Shown here: positions 1 to 5,467 of the stretch, piece by piece
Numbering within the stretch: position 1 is the stretch's first letter
Layout of the letters: every line of letters begins with the position of its first letter
DNA from: JAISFI01 sp031552335
GTDB taxonomy: Bacteria; Bacteroidota; Bacteroidia; Bacteroidales; Azobacteroidaceae
Assembly: GCA_031552335.1 (NCBI GenBank)
Contig: JAVBMQ010000192.1
Coordinates: 1-5,467 of the forward strand
Length of the DNA: 5,467 nt
Direction of reading: 5' to 3'
Made by a program: the position numbers and the translations under genes
Notes under the pieces: generated by a model
Database searches by the model: none
Told to the model about the DNA's origin: nothing
What the model saw: the letters and a program-made list of their open reading frames with translations, nothing else

Positions 1-2
1 CA

Positions 3-875
3 ACTAAACGTTTGGTACTTTCTGCGCGTTATTTAGAACAACAACCCGAATATGTGGACGTAACTCCTGTTTTCACTCAATATCCTTATCAATATGTCAG
101 AAGGAAAATGTTTTTAACCCAACTTTCTTTGTATCAACAGGCTTATTACCGTGAATACATGATACATAATTTTGGAGTAACTGAAAATATAGCTTACGGA
201 TACAATATTTCGGGACAATTAGGTTATAACGATTTTATACGATCAGCCAAGGGAATGTATACCTCCCTGTCTGCATCTGCAGGTCAACAGTTTGATCCGG
301 GAAATATATATCTGTCTACAGCCATATCTACTTATTTCAATAGGAAACAGGTATATGAAGGGGTTTTAATGGCCGAAATGAAGTATTTTTCTCCCTTGAT
401 GAAATTACACAGAAATCGCTTCAGACAATTTTTTAATGTAAACTATACAAAAATGCTGAATCCATCTCCTGTTGTAGATAATGTTCTGTATTATAGTTCT
501 TTAAGTTCTTTAAATACTTCAAACTACAGTGATATGGTTACCGGAACGGAAAGGTTGATGTTTAATGCCGAAAGTGATCTGTTTTCCAGAATCAATCTGA
601 TTGGTTTCCGCTTTCTTTTTTATGCTTTCGGAGATATTGGTTGGATAAGTCCGGGTAATAATCTATTGAAACAAGATAATTTATATGGTGGTTTTGGCTT
701 GGGAATCCGCATAAGAAATGATATTTTATTATTTAAAACTATTGATATCCGTCTGGGTTATTATCCCCGCTTAGACCAAAAGACAATAAATGATTACATA
801 GATTTTTCTTCTTCAGATGTGATGAGTTCTCCGAATTTTGTTCCTTCTTATCCAAATGAAATTCTTATCCGGTGA
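3..875 (+). CDS. Outer-membrane beta-barrel protein, probably Omp85/surface-antigen-like (C-terminal part, 5' end missing)
   Basis: The frame is open from the left edge and ends at TGA 873-875, so only the last 290 residues are visible and the true start lies outside. The protein shows many short stretches of alternating hydrophobic and polar residues rich in Tyr, Phe and Gly, as in outer-membrane beta-barrels. Near the end comes GTERLMFNAESDLFS (visible residues about 181-195), then GFRFLFYAFGDIGWI (about 201-215), GGFGLGIRIRNDILLF (about 229-244) and IDIRLGYYPR (about 247-256). This order (Gly-x-Arg plus a conserved Glu strand, an 'FxDxGW' strand, a 'GxGxGxRI' strand, a final strand) resembles the C-terminal end of the Omp85/bacterial surface antigen barrel. 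About 34 residues follow the last predicted strand, and the chain ends in Arg rather than an aromatic residue. The barrel assignment is fairly secure; the Omp85 family assignment is inference, because no POTRA or N-terminal domain is visible. It lies 85 bp upstream of fkp on the same strand. Confidence 0.65.
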   Translation, partial: TKRLVLSARYLEQQPEYVDVTPVFTQYPYQYVRRKMFLTQLSLYQQAYYREYMIHNFGVTENIAYGYNISGQLGYNDFIRSAKGMYTSLSASAGQQFDPGNIYLSTAISTYFNRKQVYEGVLMAEMKYFSPLMKLHRNRFRQFFNVNYTKMLNPSPVVDNVLYYSSLSSLNTSNYSDMVTGTERLMFNAESDLFSRINLIGFRFLFYAFGDIGWISPGNNLLKQDNLYGGFGLGIRIRNDILLFKTIDIRLGYYPRLDQKTINDYIDFSSSDVMSSPNFVPSYPNEILIR

Positions 876-960
876 AGTAATTGTTGAGGTGTTAAAAAAA
901 ACATCCCCAATCCTTGCACATTATCTCTTTATTGGTTTATTTTGTAGCTAAAAAATAGTA
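876..960 (+). promoter_or_regulatory. Intergenic leader of fkp with a candidate Bacteroidota-type promoter
   Basis: The Bacteroidota housekeeping sigma factor recognises a -33 TTTG/TTG element and a -7 TAnnTTTG element. Here TTG at 914-916 is followed after 21 bp by TATTTTG at 938-944, one base shorter than the consensus -7 element. Transcription would start near 950, leaving a leader of only about 10 nt. No Shine-Dalgarno sequence precedes the ATG; the leader is A-rich, which is normal in this phylum. No strong terminator separates fkp from the upstream barrel gene, so read-through is also possible. The match is imperfect. Confidence 0.3.
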
Positions 961-3813
961 ATGATGAAGAAATTACTTTCCCTACCCCCAAATTTAACAG
1001 ATTATTTTCATGAATTGGAAAAATTGAACCCGGAAGAGTGGTTTTGTACATCAGATCCTGTCGGAAAAAAGTTGGGATCCGGGGGTGGTACTGCCTGGTT
1101 GCTTGACCAGTGTTATGCAAACAATCATACAGGCAATTCCTTTGAAGAATGGTTGTCCGGAGAAAAACGCATATTACTTCATGCCGGAGGACAAAGCAGA
1201 CGTTTACCTGCCTATGCACCTTCCGGTAAAATACTAACTCCTATACCCGTCTTCAGATGGGAGCGTGGACAAAAGCTCGGACAAAACCTGATCGATCTGC
1301 AGATACCTCTCTATGAGAAAATGATGAAAAAAGCACCGGATTCATTACATACCATGATTGTTAGTGGTGATGTATATATCCGTTCGGAAGCTCCGTTGCA
1401 AAATATACCGGATGCTGATGTTGTATGTTATGGACTTTGGGTGGATCCGTCTCTGGCCACTCGTCATGGAGTATATGTCTCTCATAGGAATCAACCCGGG
1501 CAATTGGATTTTATGCTTCAGAAACCAACACTGGAAAAGTTGGAATCACTGGTTAATACACACTTCTTCCTGATGGATATTGGCATCTGGATACTTAGTG
1601 ATAAGGCTGTAAATTTGTTGATGAAACGTTCCCGGGCAGCAGATGAGCAAATCAAATTTTATGATTTGTATTCGGAATTCGGTCCTTCATTGGGAATTTC
1701 TCCTACTCTTGAAGATGATGAGGTTAATAAGCTATCAGTAGCCATAATACCTTTACCGGAGGGAGAATTTTACCATTACGGAACAAGCAGGGAGTTGATA
1801 TCTTCTACTTTATCTGTGCAAAATAAAGTGTTTGATCAACAAAAGATCATGCACAAAAAGGTTAAGCCTAATCCGGCCATATTTGTGCAGAATGCCTGTA
1901 CAGAAGTCACATTAACTTCTGCAAATGAGAATGTCTGGATTGAAAACAGTTTTATCAGTAAACATTGGAAGCTGGGATGCAATCATATACTCACCGGAAT
2001 TCCTGAAAATGATTGGCATATAGAGTTGTCAGATGGCATCTGTATTGATATTGTTCCCGTAGGGGAATCAGCCTGGGCAGTGCGTCCGTATGCTATGGAA
2101 GATGCTTTCAGAGGAGAATTGTTTTCTGACGATACTTTATTTATGGGTACTCCTTTTGTGGAATGGATGCAGGAAAGAATGCTTTCATTTACAGATTTTT
2201 CCGAAACAGATCTCCCGGATATTCAGTCTGCCCGTATTTTTCCTCTTGTTTACTCCCTGGAAGATTTGGAAATTCTACTTTGTTGGATGACCTCAGATCC
2301 TTTGTTGGAAAAAGGAAAAGAACTTTGGCAACAAGCCGAACGTTTATCCGCAGATTGTATTTCCGCTGGTGCCAATCTCCGGAGGTTATATTTGCAGCGG
2401 GATGAATTCCGGAAAAAGAATTGGCCTCTGTTGGCCAATAATTATGAGAAAAGTGTTTTCTATCAGTTAGATCTGGAAGATGCAGCGCGTGAATATATTC
2501 GTCTGGGATTAACAGCTCCTCAACCGTTGCCGGAATTGGCCCCGCCCATGTACCGGATACATAACCATATGTTACGTGCTGAAATCCTGAAAGCAAAAGG
2601 TTCTCATTATCAGGAAGAAACACAATCTGCATTTGAATTGTTGAGCGATCAACTCGTAAAAAATATTTCTACACAGAAAAATTTACCATTTCTTAATATA
2701 TATCACGATCAAATCGTCTGGGCGAGGAGCCCTGTCCGGATTGATCTGGCCGGAGGGTGGACAGACACGCCTCCGTACTCATTATATACCGGAGGTAATG
2801 TGGTGAATATCGCTATCGAATTAAACGGACAACCTCCTTTACAAGTATACATAAAACCTTGTAAAGAATATAAAATTATTCTTCGTTCAATTGATATGGG
2901 TGCTGTGGAAGTGGTTGAAAATTATGAAGAATTACAAAATTACCGGAAAGTAGGATCGGCTTTCTCTATACCTAAGGCAGCTTTGGTTCTGGCAGGATTT
3001 TTTCCTGGATTTACGGAAAGACCGTATGCTACTCTGTCCGAACAACTCAAAGCATTTGGCTCAGGACTGGAAATTACACTATTGGCTGCGATTCCTGCCG
3101 GATCAGGATTAGGTACCAGTTCTATATTAGGTTCCACCGTATTGGGAGCAATCAATGACTTCTGTGGATTGCAGTGGACTAAAGAAGATATTTGTAAATA
3201 TACTCTGGGATTAGAGCAACTTCTGACTACCGGAGGAGGTTGGCAGGATCAATACGGAGGAGTGTTGCATGATGTTAAATTATTACAGTCAGATCCCGGT
3301 TTTACACAAAACATACAAGTACATTGGTTACCTGACCATTTGTTTACGCATCCCGAATATAAAGCTTGCCATTTACTTTATTATACAGGAATTACGCGTA
3401 CAGCTAAAAATATCCTGGCAGAAATTGTTATGGGCATGTTTCTTAATTCCTCATCATATCTTTCCAGATTAAGCGAAATGAAGATACATGCGCTGGAGAT
3501 GGCAGAAGTCATTCAAAGAGGACATTTTGAAGCCTATGGATGTTTAGTTGCAAAAACCTGGGAACAAAACAAAGCTTTAGATAAAGGTACCAATCCTCCT
3601 GTAATAGAGTCTATTATTGATCAGATAAAAGATTATATCCTAGGTTGTAAACTTCCCGGAGCCGGTGGCGGCGGATATCTTTATATGGTAGCTAAAGATC
3701 CGCAGGCAGCTCTTCGTATCCGCAAAGAATTGACAGAGAATCCGCCTAATCAATCTGCCCGGTTTGTGGAGATGGATTTATCAGGTAAGGGATTGCAGAT
3801 TTCCAGGTCGTGA
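961..3813 (+). CDS. fkp: Bifunctional L-fucokinase / L-fucose-1-phosphate guanylyltransferase (Fkp)
   Basis: This cytoplasmic enzyme makes GDP-L-fucose by salvage. The C-terminal kinase converts L-fucose and ATP to L-fucose-1-phosphate, and the N-terminal pyrophosphorylase joins that to GTP, giving GDP-fucose and pyrophosphate. At 950 aa it matches B. fragilis Fkp (949 aa) and aligns from end to end from memory. The N-terminal domain (about 1-430) has the nucleotidyltransferase loop HAGGQSRRLP (74-83) with downstream K90, SGD (135-137) and LDFMLQKP (182-189). A linker region (about 430-580) follows. The GHMP kinase domain (about 585-950) has SPVRIDLAGGWTDTPP (590-605), the ATP-binding loop PAGSGLGTSS (712-721), TTGGGWQDQYGG with D763, and the C-terminal KLPGAGGGG (897-905). 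R593 and D763 occupy positions where I recall catalytic residues in the B. fragilis enzyme (one number lower there). All motifs are intact, so both activities are expected. The chain opens Met-Met (961 and 964); starting at 964 gives exactly 949 aa, and the sequence does not decide between them. It is convergent with the MBG-repeat gene; no fucose uptake gene is in view. Confidence 0.97.
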   Translation: MMKKLLSLPPNLTDYFHELEKLNPEEWFCTSDPVGKKLGSGGGTAWLLDQCYANNHTGNSFEEWLSGEKRILLHAGGQSRRLPAYAPSGKILTPIPVFRWERGQKLGQNLIDLQIPLYEKMMKKAPDSLHTMIVSGDVYIRSEAPLQNIPDADVVCYGLWVDPSLATRHGVYVSHRNQPGQLDFMLQKPTLEKLESLVNTHFFLMDIGIWILSDKAVNLLMKRSRAADEQIKFYDLYSEFGPSLGISPTLEDDEVNKLSVAIIPLPEGEFYHYGTSRELISSTLSVQNKVFDQQKIMHKKVKPNPAIFVQNACTEVTLTSANENVWIENSFISKHWKLGCNHILTGIPENDWHIELSDGICIDIVPVGESAWAVRPYAMEDAFRGELFSDDTLFMGTPFVEWMQERMLSFTDFSETDLPDIQSARIFPLVYSLEDLEILLCWMTSDPLLEKGKELWQQAERLSADCISAGANLRRLYLQRDEFRKKNWPLLANNYEKSVFYQLDLEDAAREYIRLGLTAPQPLPELAPPMYRIHNHMLRAEILKAKGSHYQEETQSAFELLSDQLVKNISTQKNLPFLNIYHDQIVWARSPVRIDLAGGWTDTPPYSLYTGGNVVNIAIELNGQPPLQVYIKPCKEYKIILRSIDMGAVEVVENYEELQNYRKVGSAFSIPKAALVLAGFFPGFTERPYATLSEQLKAFGSGLEITLLAAIPAGSGLGTSSILGSTVLGAINDFCGLQWTKEDICKYTLGLEQLLTTGGGWQDQYGGVLHDVKLLQSDPGFTQNIQVHWLPDHLFTHPEYKACHLLYYTGITRTAKNILAEIVMGMFLNSSSYLSRLSEMKIHALEMAEVIQRGHFEAYGCLVAKTWEQNKALDKGTNPPVIESIIDQIKDYILGCKLPGAGGGGYLYMVAKDPQAALRIRKELTENPPNQSARFVEMDLSGKGLQISRS

Positions 3814-3822
3814 TTTAAGAAT

Positions 3823-3968
3823 TTAATTCATCTTCTTCCAGATAAAAGTGCGCTGATTTATGAAAAAAGCTGGAACAAGAAATCGTTTATCATCAACAAC
3901 TTCCGAAATGGAATTACCTCATCAAACCGGCATAATGTGTACCAAGTTATTTTTTTATCATTACTTAG
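3823..3968 (-). pseudogene. Possible frameshifted relic of a gene's 3' end (unrecognised)
   Basis: Two overlapping minus-strand readings look more like protein than chance. The first runs 3968 down to 3861 (36 codons after a TAG, ending at TAA 3858-3860) and begins LSNDKKITWYTLCRFDEVIP. The second, in another frame, runs 3918 down to 3826 (31 codons after TGA-TGA, ending at TAA 3823-3825); it reads GNSISEVVDDKRFLV, then PAFFINQRTFIWKKMN. A single frameshift near 3900-3916 would join them into one gene tail ending in a plausible hydrophobic/aromatic C-terminus. Neither has a convincing start, and I do not recognise the family. Open readings this short arise by chance in AT-rich DNA, so this is a weak call. 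Confidence 0.2.
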
Positions 3969-3982
3969 CTAAACAAAAATAA
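3860..3982 (+). CDS. Short open reading frame, 40 codons, probably not a gene
   Basis: An ATG at 3860-3862 opens 40 codons to TAA at 3980-3982, 46 bp after the fkp stop. The product starts MKKAGTRNRLSSTTSEMELP and ends in a Phe/Tyr/Leu-rich stretch followed by AKQK. It has no clear transmembrane segment, signal peptide or recognised motif, and no ribosome-binding sequence, which is uninformative in this phylum. It overlaps the minus-strand relic, and at most one of the two readings is likely to be meaningful. It is listed so that the gap is fully described. Confidence 0.12.
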   Translation: MKKAGTRNRLSSTTSEMELPHQTGIMCTKLFFYHYLAKQK

Positions 3983-4039
3983 ATTTCTATCATTAGTAAA
4001 AAATAGATATGTAAGTAATAATTTGAAAATTTTAATGAA

Positions 4040-5467
4040 TTATTGTTTTACAATAACTTCTCTGGTTACCGAAATTTCATCTGTAAAAATTCGGATGAAA
4101 TAGACACCATTTGCTAAACTTGAAACATCTATTTTCTCAGTTACATTATTATCAATCAAAATACAGTTGCCCGATTGGTTGTAAATTTCCACTCTTCTAA
4201 TGAAGCCCTCTGAATTAATAAATAAATCATTCCGTGCCGGATTAGGATATACAAAAATTTTCAATTTACTTATTTGGGCCAAGCTATTTACACCTGTTAT
4301 TTCTAATTTTCCATTCATCAATTTATAGTTATAATTCTTATCCGAACCACCCGACAATACAATATCATATAATCCGGCAGGTGAATTTTCATCCGCATCA
4401 CAAGTAATGACTGGTAATTCATTGAGAAACAATTCATTTTCATTATTTTTGAAACCTGAATACAACAAAGTAAACAATGGATTTTCTTCTCCGTATTTCC
4501 GTTCTTTATCTTCAGCAGCAATTGTTAACATTGCCTTTGTAATTTCAAGATTACCGTCCTGATACTCAAAACTGTAATTCTGGTCACTTGCGTTTTTTGC
4601 AACAATTGAATAATTTCCCGTGTTACTGTTTATTGTCGCGTCTGTAGAAAGTGCTGGTAAAAAATCAATAACACTTTGTGTATCATTGTTCTTGAATCCA
4701 GAAATGGCGCAAGTCAATTGCGGATTTTCTTCACCGTATTCTCGTGAAAAATCGTCAGGTTTAACCGTTAGCAAAGCTTTATTGATAACCAATTGTTGTT
4801 GCACCGGATTAGCGGCATAATAATTCTCATTTTCTAATGAGGATGCCGTGATATAAGTTGTTCCTGCATTCTTGATCGTCAGTATATTGCCCGAAATCGT
4901 TACAACATCCGTATTGGAACTTTCAAATGTAACCGGAAGATTGGAATCGGCGCTTGCTTGCAAAATAAAGTCGGGATCTCCGTAGGTTTTTTCGGATGAG
5001 ATGCCAAATGTGATGGTTTGCGTCAACTTGTTTATAGACAAAACGCCATTGACTAATCTGTAGTTATAATTCTTATCCGAACCACTCGACAATACAATAT
5101 CATATAGTCCGGCAGGTGAATTTTCATTCGCATCACAGCCAATGACCGGTAATTCGTCAAGAAACAATTCGTTTTCATCATTTTTGAAACCAGAATATAA
5201 CAAGGTAAACAATGGATTTTCTTCTCCGTATTTCCGTTCTTTATCTTCAACAGCAATTGTTAGTATTGCCTTTGTAATCTCAAGATTACCGTTTTGATAC
5301 TCAAAATTATAATTTTGGTCACTCGCATTTTTTGCAACAATTGAATAATTTCCCGTGCTACTGTTTATTGTCGCGTCCGTAAAAACTGCCGGTAAAAAAT
5401 CAATAACTCCTTGTGTATCATTGTTCCTAAATCCAGAAATAACGCAAGTCAATTGCGGATTTTCTTC
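4040..5467 (-). CDS. Large MBG/Ig-like repeat protein with C-terminal T9SS type A sorting domain (5' end beyond right edge)
   Basis: The frame is open at the right edge and stops at TAA 4042-4040; 475 C-terminal residues are visible. Domains in order: an MBG (YGX-type) repeat A1, truncated (5467-5270); a second MBG type B1 (5269-5033) with KERKYGEENPLFTLLYSGF; a bacterial Ig-like domain (5032-4778) with TYGDPDF and the SSNTDVVTISGNILTIKNAG core; A2 (4777-4535) with REYGEENPQLTCAISGF; B2 (4534-4298); a short linker; and a Por secretion-system sorting domain (about 4264-4043) with VYPNP and the NGVYFIRI strand. Each A and B domain has one Cys. Proteins of this architecture are exported to the periplasm by Sec, cross the outer membrane by T9SS and are cleaved and anchored at the surface or released. 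The beta-sandwich array is probably a stalk presenting an N-terminal functional region that is not in the window, so adhesin versus enzyme cannot be decided. The gene faces fkp and is not co-transcribed with it. Confidence 0.9.
   Translation of the reverse strand, partial: EENPQLTCVISGFRNNDTQGVIDFLPAVFTDATINSSTGNYSIVAKNASDQNYNFEYQNGNLEITKAILTIAVEDKERKYGEENPLFTLLYSGFKNDENELFLDELPVIGCDANENSPAGLYDIVLSSGSDKNYNYRLVNGVLSINKLTQTITFGISSEKTYGDPDFILQASADSNLPVTFESSNTDVVTISGNILTIKNAGTTYITASSLENENYYAANPVQQQLVINKALLTVKPDDFSREYGEENPQLTCAISGFKNNDTQSVIDFLPALSTDATINSNTGNYSIVAKNASDQNYSFEYQDGNLEITKAMLTIAAEDKERKYGEENPLFTLLYSGFKNNENELFLNELPVITCDADENSPAGLYDIVLSGGSDKNYNYKLMNGKLEITGVNSLAQISKLKIFVYPNPARNDLFINSEGFIRRVEIYNQSGNCILIDNNVTEKIDVSSLANGVYFIRIFTDEISVTREVIVKQ
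4043..4264 (-). other. Por secretion-system C-terminal sorting domain (T9SS type A)
   Basis: The last 74 residues have the standard layout of this family: an opening strand KLKIFVYPNP (YPNP at 4249-4238), then the DLFINSE strand, VEIYNQSGNCIL, IDVSSLANGVYFIRI and the final strand VTREVIVKQ. The family acts as the secretion signal recognised by the T9SS translocon and is normally removed by the sortase PorU. It shows that the host must encode a T9SS elsewhere. Confidence 0.92.
4298..4732 (-). repeat. Long direct repeat, gene-distal copy (A2 part plus B2)
   Basis: This 435-bp stretch matches 5033-5467 at a fixed offset of 735 bp (245 codons). By hand alignment the 145 encoded residues agree at 126 positions (87%). 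The longest identical DNA run I found is 45 bp, 4470-4514 against 5205-5249. Similarity fades at the left end, where the linker to the sorting domain begins. The matching region probably continues to about 4777, but its partner is outside the window. Confidence 0.93.
5033..5467 (-). repeat. Long direct repeat, gene-proximal copy (A1 part plus B1)
   Basis: This is the partner of the 4298-4732 copy, 735 bp away and cut by the window edge. The two copies are separated by the Ig-like domain (4778-5032), so the full unit is MBG-A, MBG-B, Ig-like. The last MBG pair is followed directly by the sorting domain and lacks its own Ig-like domain. More units upstream are likely but unseen. Confidence 0.93.

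Larger units (their letters stand above)
3814..4039. other. Gap between convergent genes; no strong terminator seen
   Basis: This 226-bp, AT-rich gap separates the 3' ends of fkp (+) and the MBG-repeat gene (-). I see no GC-rich hairpin followed by a T-tract on either strand. The nearest to a terminator for fkp is a weak five-pair stem, ATAAT 3932-3936 against GTTAT 3946-3950 (one G-T pair), running straight into seven Ts at 3950-3956. For the minus-strand gene there is only an AT-only inverted repeat, AATAATT 4017-4023 against AATTATT 4038-4044, which overlaps its stop codon. A further inverted repeat, TTCCAG 3836-3841 against CTGGAA 3870-3875, encloses ATAAA/TTTAT (3842-3846, 3857-3861) but has no T-tract. 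The gap also carries the possible gene relic described separately. Confidence 0.5.

Noticed and set aside
888..906. Small hairpin GGTGTT/AACATCC with an A-rich loop between the barrel gene and fkp
   Set aside because: The stem is six pairs with a bulge and no T-tract follows, so it does not make an intrinsic terminator.
929..1219. 96-codon minus-strand open frame over the fkp start
   Set aside because: It overlaps the conserved fkp N-terminus and encodes no recognisable protein.
2189..2632. 147-codon minus-strand open frame inside fkp
   Set aside because: It lies wholly antisense to strongly conserved fkp coding sequence, has no recognisable domain, and is best explained as a shadow of the real gene.
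3836..3875. Inverted repeat TTCCAG/CTGGAA after fkp
   Set aside because: The arms are six bases with a 28-base interior and no T-tract, so it is too weak to call a terminator or element end.
3931..3957. Possible insertion-sequence end near CATAATGTGTACC in the convergent gap
   Set aside because: I found no matching inverted copy, no target-site duplication and no transposase in the window.
4298..5467. Repeated 435-bp block as a mobile element or CRISPR array
   Set aside because: The repeats are in frame within one protein, encode MBG domains, lack terminal inverted repeats or transposase, and are far too long for CRISPR repeats.

Overview
The window looks like a chromosomal segment of a Bacteroidota bacterium, most likely a member of the Bacteroidales that has a type IX secretion system (T9SS). 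Three things point there: a full-length bifunctional L-fucokinase/GDP-fucose pyrophosphorylase very like Bacteroides fragilis Fkp; a C-terminal Por-type sorting domain (T9SS type A) on an MBG-repeat surface protein; and AT-rich leaders without Shine-Dalgarno sequences. The genus cannot be fixed from this sequence.

Layout. Positions 1-875 (+) hold the C-terminal 290 residues of an outer-membrane beta-barrel protein, probably Omp85/surface-antigen-like, cut by the left edge. An 85-bp gap with one candidate promoter follows. Positions 961-3813 (+) hold the complete fkp gene (950 aa). Positions 3814-4039 are a gap between convergent genes; it has no strong terminator, but it carries short minus-strand readings that resemble the broken tail of a gene. 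Positions 4040-5467 (-) hold the last 475 residues of a large repetitive secreted protein whose N-terminus lies beyond the right edge. Within it, a 735-bp (245-codon) unit, MBG-MBG-Ig-like, begins to recur: a 435-bp stretch appears twice at about 87% amino-acid identity.

How the genes may fit together. Fkp salvages free L-fucose to GDP-L-fucose, the donor for fucosylated capsule and glycoproteins. Both neighbours encode predicted cell-surface proteins: an outer-membrane barrel on one side and a T9SS-exported stalk-like protein on the other. No fucose transporter, isomerase or glycosyltransferase is visible, so a functional link between the three is only inference. The sequence gives no clear sign of a wholly new system. 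The least explained parts are the repeat protein, whose sequence-unique region is outside the window, and the possible gene relic in the convergent gap.
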